Origin: Janthinobacterium psychrotolerans
GTDB taxonomy: Bacteria; Pseudomonadota; Gammaproteobacteria; Burkholderiales; Burkholderiaceae_D
DNA: 64,000 nt
NCBI RefSeq assembly: GCF_001677885.1
Contig: NZ_LOCQ01000062.1
Coordinates: forward strand, 1-64,000
Reading direction: 5' to 3'
Below, in pieces: positions 34,168-43,621 of the stretch (the stretch's first letter is position 1; every line of letters begins with the position of its first letter). The notes beneath the pieces are model-generated. The model saw only the letters and a program-made list of their open reading frames with translations. It was not told where the DNA came from and ran no database searches. The position numbers were made by a program, and so were the translations under genes.

Positions 34168-35316
34168 ATGCAGAAGATCGGTTTTTCAGGCACCCTCGAC
34201 CCCATCACCAATGGCCATATGTGGGTGATCGGCGAAGCGCGCTCGCTGGCCGACGAGGTGATCGTGTTCCTGTCGCAAAACCCGGCCAAGAAGCCGCAGT
34301 TCCCGGCCGAAGACCGCAAGCGCATCATCGAGCAAAGCGCGCGCGAATGCGGCTGGGACAATGTGCAGGTGGTGATCGTCAAGGGCGACTACACGGCGCG
34401 CGCGGCGAAAAAGCACGGCTGCGACTACCTGATCCGCGGCATCCGCACCACCGCCGATTTCGACTATGAAAACCTGATCCAGCAAACCAATGTCGACGTG
34501 CTGCAAGGCGCGAAGACCATCTTCGTGATGCCGCCGCGCGACCTCGGTTCCGTCAGCTCCAGCTTCGTGAAAGCGCTGGAAGGCCCGGTCGGCTGGAACT
34601 GGACCATGAAAAAATTCGTTCCCGGCCCCGCCTACCAGGCGTGGATACTCGACTGCCTGCGCAAGGAATGGCAAGCGCTGTGGCACTACGCCACCGCGCC
34701 GGCCGAACAGATCGCGCGATTCGATCACTGGTTCGCCCACCTGACAGGGTCCGACGCCTACGGCGGCGCCGACCGCCACTATCACAACCTCGACCACCTG
34801 GTGCACGGCCTGTCCGAGATCCGCGTGTGGGCCGACAATACCTATGCCGCGCCGCGCGACAGCGCGCTGGTCAAAAAAGCCTTCTGGTTCCACGACGCCG
34901 TCTACGGCCACGACGAAGACGCCCTGTATTCGAGCGAGGAAGCCAGCGCCCAGCTGTGGCTGGGCAGCGGCCTGGATGCCGATGACAACCAGGAAGTCGC
35001 CCAGCTGATCCGCGCCACCGACCACTTCCAGGGGCCGGCCATCGCCCATGTGCTGAAAGACGTGATGCTGAGCGCCGACCTGGCCATCCTGGGGCAGGAT
35101 GAAGAGGTCTACCAGGCTTACACGCAAGCCATAGCCCGTGAGTACGCGCATGTCGAGCCGACCCGTTTCAACCAGCAGCGCGGCCTGGCCCTGCAGCATC
35201 TGAGCGCCAAGGCGCAGGCCGGGCAGCTGTTTGGCGATGCGTATTTTTCCAACCAGTACAACCAGCGGGCGATCGAGAACATGCAGCGCGAGATTGTGGC
35301 GCTGGCGAGGGCATGA
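34168..35316 (+). CDS. CoaD-like nucleotidyltransferase / HD phosphohydrolase fusion
   Basis: 382 aa. Residues 1-155 resemble phosphopantetheine adenylyltransferase: GFSGTLDPITNGH with the T/H nucleotide loop, RGIRTTADFDYE, and LGSVSSSFVK in place of ISSTLVR. Residues 165-380 are a COG4339-like metal-dependent HD domain, with YHNLDH at 205-210 and HD at 242-243 in FWFHDAVYG. Joining these two is unusual. The product could adenylylate one substrate and hydrolyse a related phosphate, but no reaction is proved. GGAG precedes the start. Whether a separate canonical coaD exists lies outside the window. Confidence 0.85.
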   Translation: MQKIGFSGTLDPITNGHMWVIGEARSLADEVIVFLSQNPAKKPQFPAEDRKRIIEQSARECGWDNVQVVIVKGDYTARAAKKHGCDYLIRGIRTTADFDYENLIQQTNVDVLQGAKTIFVMPPRDLGSVSSSFVKALEGPVGWNWTMKKFVPGPAYQAWILDCLRKEWQALWHYATAPAEQIARFDHWFAHLTGSDAYGGADRHYHNLDHLVHGLSEIRVWADNTYAAPRDSALVKKAFWFHDAVYGHDEDALYSSEEASAQLWLGSGLDADDNQEVAQLIRATDHFQGPAIAHVLKDVMLSADLAILGQDEEVYQAYTQAIAREYAHVEPTRFNQQRGLALQHLSAKAQAGQLFGDAYFSNQYNQRAIENMQREIVALARA

Positions 35317-35359
35317 AAGCAGGCTCGATGAGATGCCGTCAAGCTGGAAGGGACGTTCC

Positions 35360-35981
35360 GTGAAGAAGCAAATGATTTTTTCAAGCCTGATGGTGTGCGC
35401 TTTGCAGGCAAACGCAAGCGCCAGCGATTGCGCTGACGCCGGCATGCGCTTGAACGACATGGCCGGCAAGGACCAGCAAATCCGGCAAGAGTGGTATGCG
35501 CTGGAGCAAAATTCGAAAGGTACGTCTGTTGAAAAAGAGGCGTTGCAAAAACGCTGGAAAGTCATTGATGGCGAGAATCTGAAACAGGTCAAGAACATCA
35601 TCGCCGCGTGTGGCTGGCCCGGGACGGCAAAAGACAGTCACAGTGCCTGGTTATTGGTGCAGCTATGCCGATAGCGACCTCGCATTCCAGCGCGAAGCGC
35701 GGGCACTTCTGGAGGGCTCGGTCAAGGCCGGCATAGCCGCAGCGCGTGATCTTGCCTACCTTTCCGATCGCATCGCCGCCAACGAAGGCCGTCCCCAGGA
35801 GTATGGGACGCAATTCTCGCAGCCGGATCGCTGCCATCTGGTCATCGAGCCGGTCGATGATCGCGCCATGGTCAACCGCCGCCTGGCGGTCGGGCTGCAA
35901 AGTCTGGAGGAGTACGAGGCGGAAGGACGCCAGCGTTTTATTCCGGCTGATTGTCCGGGTGGCACGCCCGAGGCTCAGTGA
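35360..35981 (+). pseudogene. DUF6624-like gene broken by a +1 frameshift
   Basis: The first part (GTG at 35360) encodes a short signal-like start and ends in CGWPGTAKDSHSAWLLVQ, then hits TAG at 35672. The next frame continues ADSDLAFQREARALL ... LAYLSDRIAANEGRPQEYGTQF to 35981. Together they read as one DUF6624-type protein, whose usual join is LLVQHAD. One extra base in CTAT at 35663-35666 explains the break. It may be a real mutation or a sequencing error. Function of the family is unknown. The end overlaps the convergent gene by 44 nt. Confidence 0.75.
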
Positions 35982-36573
35982 CCGTAGCCCATGCCAGCGC
36001 ATCGTGCAGCCGGTCATTGCCCCAGAATAGTTCGCCATTGCAGACAAAGCCGGGTGCACCGAACAAGCCCAGCGCCTGCGCCTGTTGCGTCTGGCGGCGC
36101 AGGCGCAGCTTGTTCTCATCCGTCAGCGCCAGCGCCAGGATGGCGGGCGCATCGAGGCCGAGTGTCGTCAATGCCTCGCCAACCGCATCAAGGTTGTCGA
36201 TATCGCGGTCTTCGGCAAAATTCATCGTCATCATGCGCCGGGAAAACGGCGCGATCCAGCCCTGGTCCGCGCCGATCAGCACCACACGCATGGGCAGCAG
36301 GGCAGTGCGCGGAAATGTGCTCGGCTGCCGCCATGGCAAGCCATATTTGGCGCACAGGCGCGCCATGTCGCGCCACACATAGTCGCCCTTGAGCTTTTGC
36401 AGCACGAACGGTGACGACTCCCAGCCCAGCGCCTTGAACACGACACCGAGCAGGAAGGGCTTCCAGACTACCTCCACCTTCTGTTCACGCGCCAGCGCCT
36501 CGATACGCATGGCGCTCAGGTAGCTGTAGTTGCTGCCGAAATCGAACCAGAATTCCACTGGGGACGCGGGCAT
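35938..36573 (-). CDS. DsbA-fold 2-hydroxychromene-2-carboxylate isomerase family protein
   Basis: 211 aa with a thioredoxin-like fold of the kappa-GST / HCCA isomerase group: EFWFDFGSNYSYLS at the start with the conserved Ser, VVWKPFLLGVVFKALG, and GAPGFVCNGELFWGNDRL near the end. Members isomerise ring-opened aromatic intermediates or act as glutathione-dependent enzymes. The start at 36573 has AAGGAG 7 nt upstream. No naphthalene-type pathway is near, so the substrate is unknown. Confidence 0.9.
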   Translation of the reverse strand: MPASPVEFWFDFGSNYSYLSAMRIEALAREQKVEVVWKPFLLGVVFKALGWESSPFVLQKLKGDYVWRDMARLCAKYGLPWRQPSTFPRTALLPMRVVLIGADQGWIAPFSRRMMTMNFAEDRDIDNLDAVGEALTTLGLDAPAILALALTDENKLRLRRQTQQAQALGLFGAPGFVCNGELFWGNDRLHDALAWATVTEPRACHPDNQPE

Positions 36574-36679
36574 GGCATGCTCCTTCAATGTGGTGACACG
36601 GATTGGACTGCAAATACGTTAAAGTAGCAATAACACAGCCGCAGCCAGCAGGGTTCAATGTGCTTGATATAAGGTAGAT

Positions 36680-37123
36680 ATGGAGACAGGAATCAGCTTT
36701 CTCAGGATATGGGCCGATGAGGATATGGTCGAGTTACGTATCGAAGCCAATGACGGCGCCTCAACCTTCGGCATCAACGTGTATGCGGGACACCAGCGCT
36801 TGAAGGAGGCCGCCGCCGGATTGGACCGTTTCAAGGATCATGTCCACGGCGGCATTCATGACTTGCGATTCGGGGAATTCGGCCCTGAATATGCATCGGG
36901 TGCCTTTCATGCCCGCCTGCATTTTCAGGAGATGGGAAATTTGTACATCACCATTGCCGCGCAGTCCGAATATTTTGACTTCGGTAAAAAGCACGTCGCC
37001 ACCGAGAGCACCTTCTACATGATGACCCAGCCGGCGCTGCTCGATGATTTTATCCGCGCATTGAAAGCCCTGAGCGATGGGCATGCCGACAAGGCCAGTT
37101 TGAGTGCATGGTCACCTTTTTGA
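36680..37123 (+). CDS. Hypothetical protein
   Basis: 147 aa, not recognised. Soluble, mixed alpha/beta, with repeated beta patterns (DMVELRIEANDG, GAFHARLHFQEMGNLYITIAAQSEYF). Preceded by AAGGT at workable spacing. It starts a run of three small plus-strand genes with the next hypothetical and a GNAT gene. Confidence 0.7.
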   Translation: METGISFLRIWADEDMVELRIEANDGASTFGINVYAGHQRLKEAAAGLDRFKDHVHGGIHDLRFGEFGPEYASGAFHARLHFQEMGNLYITIAAQSEYFDFGKKHVATESTFYMMTQPALLDDFIRALKALSDGHADKASLSAWSPF

Positions 37124-37167
37124 CAGCGGCAGCCGGGCTTTCATGCTCAATGTAAAGGAAAAGACGA

Positions 37168-37512
37168 GTGACCAGTGACGTTCAAAGCAGGAAATTGATA
37201 CGGCAAGAATATGGCGCATTGTTTGATGTGCTTTCAAAGATTTTGTTCGATGCCGACCCGGCAGGAATTAATTTTGCATCGAATACTGACGAGTATGATC
37301 CGGAAGTGGAAACCATACTTCCACGCTTGAAGGACGCAAGTAATGAGGCCGACGTCAGGCAAATAATTCATGAGGAGTTTTGCCGTTGGTTCGATGCCGA
37401 GACTGCAGGGCCTGTCGATGCTTATGTCGACATCGCGGCAAAATTCTGGACCGAATGGCAGCGATATGCAAGGCTTGAGATGAAAAACGGATGCCAGCGT
37501 GATGAATATTGA
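37168..37512 (+). CDS. Hypothetical small acidic protein
   Basis: 114 aa, start GTG at 37168 with AAGGA 8 nt before it. Acidic, helical, with several Trp residues toward the end (FCRWFDAE, FWTEWQRYARLE). AT-richer than the core genes around it. It overlaps the following GNAT gene by 11 nt. No family recognised; toxin-antitoxin or immunity roles are possible for such small genes but unsupported. Confidence 0.7.
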   Translation: MTSDVQSRKLIRQEYGALFDVLSKILFDADPAGINFASNTDEYDPEVETILPRLKDASNEADVRQIIHEEFCRWFDAETAGPVDAYVDIAAKFWTEWQRYARLEMKNGCQRDEY

Positions 37513-37993
37513 GGTGACCCTTGCGGGACAGGCCGAGCGCCTGATCGTCAGAAATCTGATGGAGCTGTACCAGCATGATTTTTCGGAACTCGACGGCACC
37601 GATCTCGATGAGCATGGGCAGTATGGTTATCCCGATCTCGATTGTTTCTGGAACCATGCCGGCCATGCGGCTTATGTGATCAAGGTCGACGGCAAGTGGG
37701 CCGGTTTTGCGCTGACGAATCAGGAGGTCTGCATGCCAGGAAGTACCCATGCCATCGTCGAGTTTTTCGTCGTGCGCAAATATCGTGGTCTGGGCGTGGG
37801 CCAGCATGCCGCGCAGGCGATCATGCGCCACTGTCCGGCGCGCTGGGAAATGCATGTCATCGCGGAAAACGATGCGGCGCGCAGGTTCTGGCAGCGGCTT
37901 GTCACGCTCAACTGGCCGGACAAACATCGGATGGTGCTGTTCGATAACGAGCAGTGGCACGGACCGGTTTTCGCCGTCGATACCGTGACGTAA
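37502..37993 (+). CDS. GNAT family acetyltransferase
   Basis: 163 aa with the acetyl-CoA motif in VVRKYRGLGVGQHAAQAIM (R-x-x-G-x-G) and the downstream NDAARRFWQRL helix. The target is unknown. GTG at 37499 is an alternative start one codon earlier. Convergent with the chemotaxis receptor gene. Confidence 0.88.
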   Translation: MNIEVTLAGQAERLIVRNLMELYQHDFSELDGTDLDEHGQYGYPDLDCFWNHAGHAAYVIKVDGKWAGFALTNQEVCMPGSTHAIVEFFVVRKYRGLGVGQHAAQAIMRHCPARWEMHVIAENDAARRFWQRLVTLNWPDKHRMVLFDNEQWHGPVFAVDTVT

Positions 37994-38033
37994 ATGGGCC
38001 TGCGGCTGCCGTCAAGGTTGACCCGCTTGCCGC

Positions 38034-39785
38034 CTAGAACTCTTCCCAGTCTCCCCCGGCAGCGGCTGCCTTGCGTGCCTTTGCCTGCGACAAAGGCATG
38101 ACGTTCGACGCAGGCGCCGGCTTTGCCGATGACACGCGTGCAGGCGCCTTGGCCGCGGCGCCAGTCTTGCTGGCATTGCTCAACTTTGGCCGCGCGGTGG
38201 GCGCGACGACCGGGTGGCTGCCGTTTGATGGTATCTGGAAGACGCTCACGGTGCGCACCAGATGGTCGGCTTGAATCCGCAGCGACTCCGCCGCGGCGGC
38301 CGCTTCCTCGACCAGCGAGGCATTTTTCTGGGTGACATTGTCCATCGCACTGACGGCCTGATTGATCTGTTCGATCCCGGTCGACTGCTCCTGGCTGGCG
38401 CTGACGATCTCGGCGATCACATCGGTGACACGCGTCACGCTGCCGACCACCTCGGACATGGTGGCGCCCGCTTCATTGGCAAATTTGGTGCCCAGGTCGA
38501 CCCGTTCCACCGAATTGTCGATCAGTACCTTGATTTCCTTGGCGGCGGTGGCGCTGCGATGGGCAAGACTGCGCACCTCGGAAGCGACCACCGCAAATCC
38601 GCGTCCCTGTTCACCAGCCCTGGCCGCTTCCACCGCCGCATTGAGCGCGAGGATATTGGTTTGAAAGGCGATGCCATCGATGACGCTGATGATATCGACG
38701 ATCTGGCGCGACGCTTCGCTGATCGATTCCATCGTGCCCACCACCTGCGCAACCACGGCGCCGCCCTTGGTCGCCACATCCGACGCCGTGATGGCCAGCA
38801 CGTTGGCCTGGCGCGCATTCTCGGCATTCTGCTTGACGGTCGAGGTCAGTTCTTCCATCGAGGACGCGGTTTCTTCCAGTGCACTGGCCTGTTGCTCGGT
38901 CCGGCTCGACAAATCGTTATTGCCGGTGGAGATTTCCACTGCGGCGGTCGACACCAGTTCCGAATCCTGGCGCACCGACGAGACCACCTGCACCAGCGAC
39001 AATTGCATGCGCTGCACGGCCGCCAGCACACTGCTGCTGTCGCCGGCCCTGACAGGCAATTCGCCGGTCAGGTCGCCGCTCGCAACCTTCGTCACGGCCT
39101 CGCACAAGGCAACCGGTTCCGCACCCAGTGCGTTCAGCAGGCGCTTCGAGATCAGGATGCCGGCCGCAATCGCCAGTGCGGTGGCCAGCAGGCTGAGCAG
39201 AACCAGCTGGTTCCGGGCTGCCGCAAATTTGTCTTCCGCTGCCTTGATCAGTTCCAGCGAGTGTAGCGTGGTGTATTGCGCGTATTCATTGGAAGCGGCA
39301 ACCAGGGCCGCCAGCAAGGGGCGGCACTCCTGGTTGATCTTGATGGTCGCCTCCTCTTTCTTTTCTTGCAGGGCAAGATCGACAATCGCCAGCGCCACCG
39401 GTGAATATTGTTTTTCGATGCCGTCGATCTTGTCGACCATGCGCTGCTCAACGTCCGACACGGACGCATCCCTGGCAAGTTCCTTCAGCTTGCGCAGATT
39501 GTTCACCACCTCCTCCTGGGCCTTGAAAACAACTTTCTTCTCGAGCTCACGGTCGGCCGGCATGGTGACGAGCACCAGGTTTCTTGCCGCGACAGCCCGC
39601 ATGCCTACCGATTCTTGCACGACATGGGCAGCTTCGGAGCGTTCGCGCACGCCATGCACATAATTCTCAAAGCTTGCTGACTGACGCGACATGCTGAAAA
39701 TGGCAATGATGGCGATGCCCGCCAGCAGCAATGTGATGGCGCCGAAGGCGAGCGCGAGCTGGGTACGTACAGATAAATTTTTCAC
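38034..39785 (-). CDS. Methyl-accepting chemotaxis protein
   Basis: 583 aa. Membrane helix near 9-31, a ~150-residue periplasmic four-helix sensor, a second helix near 185-205, HAMP, then the methylation/signalling coil with the conserved hairpin tip ([20 protein letters not shown]). The protein ends DWEEF, resembling the xWxxF tether that recruits CheR/CheB in E. coli receptors. The start is GTG at 39785 with AAGGGA 6 nt upstream; an upstream in-frame ATG lacks a site. The ligand is unknown. Confidence 0.94.
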   Translation of the reverse strand: MKNLSVRTQLALAFGAITLLLAGIAIIAIFSMSRQSASFENYVHGVRERSEAAHVVQESVGMRAVAARNLVLVTMPADRELEKKVVFKAQEEVVNNLRKLKELARDASVSDVEQRMVDKIDGIEKQYSPVALAIVDLALQEKKEEATIKINQECRPLLAALVAASNEYAQYTTLHSLELIKAAEDKFAAARNQLVLLSLLATALAIAAGILISKRLLNALGAEPVALCEAVTKVASGDLTGELPVRAGDSSSVLAAVQRMQLSLVQVVSSVRQDSELVSTAAVEISTGNNDLSSRTEQQASALEETASSMEELTSTVKQNAENARQANVLAITASDVATKGGAVVAQVVGTMESISEASRQIVDIISVIDGIAFQTNILALNAAVEAARAGEQGRGFAVVASEVRSLAHRSATAAKEIKVLIDNSVERVDLGTKFANEAGATMSEVVGSVTRVTDVIAEIVSASQEQSTGIEQINQAVSAMDNVTQKNASLVEEAAAAAESLRIQADHLVRTVSVFQIPSNGSHPVVAPTARPKLSNASKTGAAAKAPARVSSAKPAPASNVMPLSQAKARKAAAAGGDWEEF

Positions 39786-40145
39786 GATATTCCCTTGGTC
39801 TATTATTTGCATATGGTCCGCACGTGTTGTCGGAATTTGACGCATGCGAGGACAGAATGCAGGTCGACGCGCCGTCAAGTGATCAATCAGTTAAACAATG
39901 CAATTTCGAAGGCAGGATGAGCGTGACAAGAAGATACGCCATTCATGCGCGAAGTCAGCGCTGGGCAAAAACAATGCACTGTCATGGCACAGGGCTGGGT
40001 GCTGAGTATGACGAAATAAGTTATTTGGTTATTTCGTTTTATTTGTTGTATTTAGTTTCTCACAGAAGCACAAAAAAAACAATCTGCTTGGCGATTTGGT
40101 TGTAGATAGGCAACGGTCAACCAGGCCGTGTTGATGGCCTTGCCC
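39786..40145. other. AT-rich intergenic region
   Basis: No gene seen. It should hold the promoter of the chemotaxis receptor. The only structure is an AT-rich inverted repeat, ACGAAATAA (40011-40019) with TTATTTCGT (40029-40037). A match to the flagellar sigma-28 promoter was sought and not found convincingly. Confidence 0.6.
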
Positions 40146-40190
40146 AAAAAAACAGCGGCTGCCCATGCTGGCGCAGCCGCTGTTTTTTCA
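40146..40190. terminator. Bidirectional terminator
   Basis: 12-bp stem AACAGCGGCTGC (40151-40162) / GCAGCCGCTGTT (40173-40184) flanked by an A-run and a T-run, just past the TonB receptor stop. Confidence 0.9.
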
Positions 40191-40202
40191 GAGGGCCTCA
40201 GG

Positions 40203-42608
40203 TCAGAACTTCACCCACAGTCGTCCGAACCAGGACGCGCCATTCAGGCCGAACTGCACGCTGTCATACTTGAAACCGTTATCGGTTTCGTCGGCATTCT
40301 GCGTGGTTGGCTTGACGTTGAAGATATTGTTGCCGCCGAAAGTGAGCTTGGTGTTTTTATTGATGCTGTAGGTAAAGCTCAGGTCGGCCGAGGTTTTTGC
40401 CGCATAGCGCGCGTTCGGCACGCCGTCGGCGGTGCCGCTGAAGGTGCCCAGGGTTTGCGGGCCGAAGTGGATCACGCGCAGGTTCGATTCGAGCTTGCCG
40501 GTCAGGTAGTCGAAGCCCAAAGTGGCTTTCGAGCGCGGGCCGCCTTGCTCGATGAACAGGCGTTCGCGTTCGGATAGCAGCACGTCTTCAAAGCCGGCCA
40601 GCGAAGCCGGGGTTTTTACCTTCGTCACTTCCGTCTTGCTCAGGTTCAGCGCCAGGAAGGTGGTCAGGCGGTTGCTGAACAGCTCACCCTTGTGCGAGGC
40701 TGTCAGGTCCAGGCCGCGCGTGCGCGTGTCGATCGAGTTGACGAAAAATTGCGCTTCGACCACGCCCAGCAGCGACAGGCGCGCCGCCAGGTCCGGGTAG
40801 TTGTCGGCGTTGAAGCGGCCCGACAGCACGATGCGGTCCTTGATCTTGATGTTGTAGAGATCGGCCGTGACGGAGATCGCCTGCGTCGGCGTCCAGGTGG
40901 TGCCGAGCGTAAAGCTGGTGGACTTTTCTTCCTTCAGCTTTGGTATGCCGGCCGCATTGGCCACCGCGCCGCCATTTGGCGCCAGCACCACGTCGGTCGG
41001 CACGCCGCCGACGAAATCGGTAAAGGTCGACGAAAAATAGACTTGCTGCAGCGATGGCGCGCGGAACCCCGTGCTGGCCGAGCCGCGCAGCAGCACAGTC
41101 GGCGCCGCCTTGTAGCTGGCGGCCAGCTTGCCGGTGACGGTCGAGCCGAAGTCGCTGAATTTTTCATAGCGCACGGCGCCCTGGGTTTTCAGGCGGTCCG
41201 TCAGGTCCAGCTCCACGTCGCCATAGGCGGCGATGCTGTGGCGCTTGGCCTTGGTCACGTCGCCGGGCTGGAAGCCGGGAAAGCCCTGGCTGCGACCACT
41301 GCCGCCCACGCCCACGCCGTCCGCGTCGATATAGGAGCCCGGTTCGCCGGCCATGATCTTGTATTCCTCGCTGCGGTATTCGGCGCCGAAGGCAACGTTC
41401 ATGCCGCGCAGCACGGTGTCGTAATAGCGGCTGAAGTCGGCATTGGTGGTCAGCTGCTGGAACGAGAAGCCGCCCGCGTCAAAACGGCTGGGGCTGATGC
41501 CTTTGCCGCCACCCAGCAAATCGAGATTGGCGATCGAGGCGTTCAAGGTATTGCTGATGTCGTAGCGCATCTTGTTGTAGCCATAGGTCTGCGAAAAATC
41601 CGCATTCCAGTCGCCGATCTGGCCACGGTGGCCCAAGGTGGCGTAGCGGTCGTCGATCTTGCCGTTGATAAAAGGGACAAAACCGTTCGGATACATGGCG
41701 GCCGAGTTGCGCCCTGGAATATCGACACTGCCGATGCCGCCGCGCCCAAACGCGGCGCTCGATGCATCGCGGGTCTGCGCACCGGCCGTGAAATACAGCT
41801 TGCTGGTGGCACTGGTGGCGTAGTCGCCATTGACATACAAGGTCTGGTTTTCCGCCTTGGTATCGCCGATGGTGCGCAGGCTGCCGGCGTCGGCGCGGTT
41901 CGAGCGGCCGCGGTCCAGGTATTCGCCGGTGACCGCGATGGTGCCCTTGTCGCCGAGTGCCATGCCGCAATAGGCCGAGGTCATGTAGTTCTTGCCGTCG
42001 CCTTCCGAATACTGGCTGTAGCCGGCCACCGCTTCGCAGCCCAGGCTTTTTTTCAGTTCAATATCGATCACGCCGGCAATCGCGTCCGAGCCGTACTGGG
42101 CGGCGGCGCCGTCGCGCAGCACCTGCACGTTCTTGATGGCCAGCAGCGGGATCGCATTCATGTCGGTGCCCGTGTTGCCACGGTTGCGCGCGCCAAACAG
42201 GTTGACCAGGGCGGTGGTGTGGCGGCGCTTGCCGTTCACCAGCACCAGGGTCTGGTCGGAACCGAGGCCGCGCAGGGCTGCCGAATCGACCAGGTCGGCG
42301 CCGTCCGCACCGGTCTGGCGGGTGGAATTGAATGAAGGGGAGATATATTGCAGCGACTGCGCCAGGTCGAACTGGCCACCCTGTTCGGCGACCTTGGTCA
42401 TGGGAATGATATCGACCGGCACCATGGTGTCGGTGGCGGAACTGGCGCTGACGCGGCGCGAACCGACCACGCTGACCGTTTGCACGGCGTCGGCCGCGCT
42501 GGCGGCGTCGCCGGTTTGCGCCATGGCGGGCGAGGCAAATACGCCGAGGGCGGCGCTGCCATACAGGCTGATCAGAACGGCTTTACGCAAGGTGGTCAGG
42601 GTCGGCAC
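40203..42608 (-). CDS. TonB-dependent outer-membrane receptor
   Basis: 801 aa. A signal peptide (about 1-31, ending PAMAQ) is followed by a plug domain (VVGSRRVS, LVLVNGKRRHTTAL, VQVLRDGAAAQYGSDAIAGVIDI) and a 22-strand-type barrel ending in the aromatic GASWFGRLWVKF. It imports some large or scarce ligand with TonB energy. The start is GTG at 42608 with GGAG 8-9 nt upstream, where a 7-bp hairpin abuts the site. It stands alone; ligand unknown. Confidence 0.93.
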   Translation of the reverse strand: MPTLTTLRKAVLISLYGSAALGVFASPAMAQTGDAASAADAVQTVSVVGSRRVSASSATDTMVPVDIIPMTKVAEQGGQFDLAQSLQYISPSFNSTRQTGADGADLVDSAALRGLGSDQTLVLVNGKRRHTTALVNLFGARNRGNTGTDMNAIPLLAIKNVQVLRDGAAAQYGSDAIAGVIDIELKKSLGCEAVAGYSQYSEGDGKNYMTSAYCGMALGDKGTIAVTGEYLDRGRSNRADAGSLRTIGDTKAENQTLYVNGDYATSATSKLYFTAGAQTRDASSAAFGRGGIGSVDIPGRNSAAMYPNGFVPFINGKIDDRYATLGHRGQIGDWNADFSQTYGYNKMRYDISNTLNASIANLDLLGGGKGISPSRFDAGGFSFQQLTTNADFSRYYDTVLRGMNVAFGAEYRSEEYKIMAGEPGSYIDADGVGVGGSGRSQGFPGFQPGDVTKAKRHSIAAYGDVELDLTDRLKTQGAVRYEKFSDFGSTVTGKLAASYKAAPTVLLRGSASTGFRAPSLQQVYFSSTFTDFVGGVPTDVVLAPNGGAVANAAGIPKLKEEKSTSFTLGTTWTPTQAISVTADLYNIKIKDRIVLSGRFNADNYPDLAARLSLLGVVEAQFFVNSIDTRTRGLDLTASHKGELFSNRLTTFLALNLSKTEVTKVKTPASLAGFEDVLLSERERLFIEQGGPRSKATLGFDYLTGKLESNLRVIHFGPQTLGTFSGTADGVPNARYAAKTSADLSFTYSINKNTKLTFGGNNIFNVKPTTQNADETDNGFKYDSVQFGLNGASWFGRLWVKF

Positions 42609-42616
42609 GCGGGTAT

Positions 42617-42638
42617 CTCCAAGTGATTTTGTCACTTG
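42617..42638 (-). promoter_or_regulatory. Hairpin abutting the receptor ribosome-binding site
   Basis: Perfect inverted repeat CAAGTGATTTTGTCACTTG (42620-42638), whose last base is the first G of the GGAG site on the minus strand. It may be an operator or an RNA hairpin limiting translation of the TonB receptor gene. Confidence 0.45.
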
Positions 42639-42774
42639 ATTCTAGTGCCAGTTTTTAACTATCTGCCAGCAATACCGTATTTTCTTATTACAAATAAAGC
42701 GTAACTGTTGTTTCCTGGTATGCAGCAGTTTTGTTGTCGCTTTGTCTGCATTGCCATGGTGCACGATGCCCCGT

Positions 42775-43560
42775 TCAGGTGCTGCTTTGCACCATTCCGC
42801 CCACCCATATTTCACCTTCGGCGTACTCGACCCGGATCAGACAAGGCTGATCGGTGACATGGCCCTGCGACAGGCTCAGCGACTGTTGCAAGTGATGTGC
42901 CAGCGCCCCGGCGGCCACGCCGGTGGCGCTGTCCTCCATCGCCGGGTCCAGGTGGTTGAAATTGCGTCCTTCATAGCGGCCGTCGGCCAGCTTGCAATAC
43001 ACATAGCAGCCATTGACGCCATGCAGGCGGCCCCAGTCGGCGATCAGCTCCAGGTTCGGCCGCAGCGCCCGCAAGGTGGTGCTGTCCGCCACTTCCAGCA
43101 GCAGCTTGGGGCTGCCGATGGAAGCGATCACGGGCGGCGACAGCAAGTGCATGTGCTGGCCCATCAGTTCGGATGGCAGATAGTGCTCGATGATCACGGC
43201 TGGCGCCGCTTGCGGTGCCAGGCCGATCAGCAGACCTGATGCGCGCCGCGCCAGCCGCAAGGCTTGAGCGCGCATGGCCGTGTGGACAACCAGGCTGGGC
43301 GGGGCACCGGGCGCCGTCAGCAGCACATGGGCGGCGGCCAGTGTCGCGTGCAGGCACAGCGGGCTGCGCGTGTGCGGATAAAAATAGTCGAGCACGATGG
43401 CGCCGTCGGGCTGGCGGTCGATAAAGACGCAGGCGCTGAGCTGGCGTTCAAGCGCAAACTGCTGGCGTTCGGTTTCCGTGCCGGCGTCGTGCTCGACGAC
43501 CAGCGCCGGGTTGCCGCCGCCGGGCGCGGCGCCGAAACATTTCAGGAGATGGATGGTCAT
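42775..43560 (-). CDS. PhzF family isomerase/epimerase-like protein
   Basis: 261 aa. Diaminopimelate-epimerase fold of the PhzF type: FGAAPGGGNPALVV at the start, FYPHTRSPLCLHATLAAAH (usual CGHAT is CLHAT), and MEDSATGVAAGALAHHL near the end. No phenazine genes are nearby, so it is an orphan family member with unknown substrate. It follows the hydroxylase group on the same strand after 62 bp and could belong to that transcript. Confidence 0.87.
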   Translation of the reverse strand: MTIHLLKCFGAAPGGGNPALVVEHDAGTETERQQFALERQLSACVFIDRQPDGAIVLDYFYPHTRSPLCLHATLAAAHVLLTAPGAPPSLVVHTAMRAQALRLARRASGLLIGLAPQAAPAVIIEHYLPSELMGQHMHLLSPPVIASIGSPKLLLEVADSTTLRALRPNLELIADWGRLHGVNGCYVYCKLADGRYEGRNFNHLDPAMEDSATGVAAGALAHHLQQSLSLSQGHVTDQPCLIRVEYAEGEIWVGGMVQSST

Positions 43561-43621
43561 GACGATGCCGATATAAGTTATGCCGAAGGGAAAGCACCAG
43601 CATAACCGAATCGCCGGCAGC

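Noticed and set aside
39786-39860. Flagellar sigma-28 promoter for the chemoreceptor
   Set aside because: A TCCGACAA resembling GCCGATAA was seen but no TAAA at the right distance.
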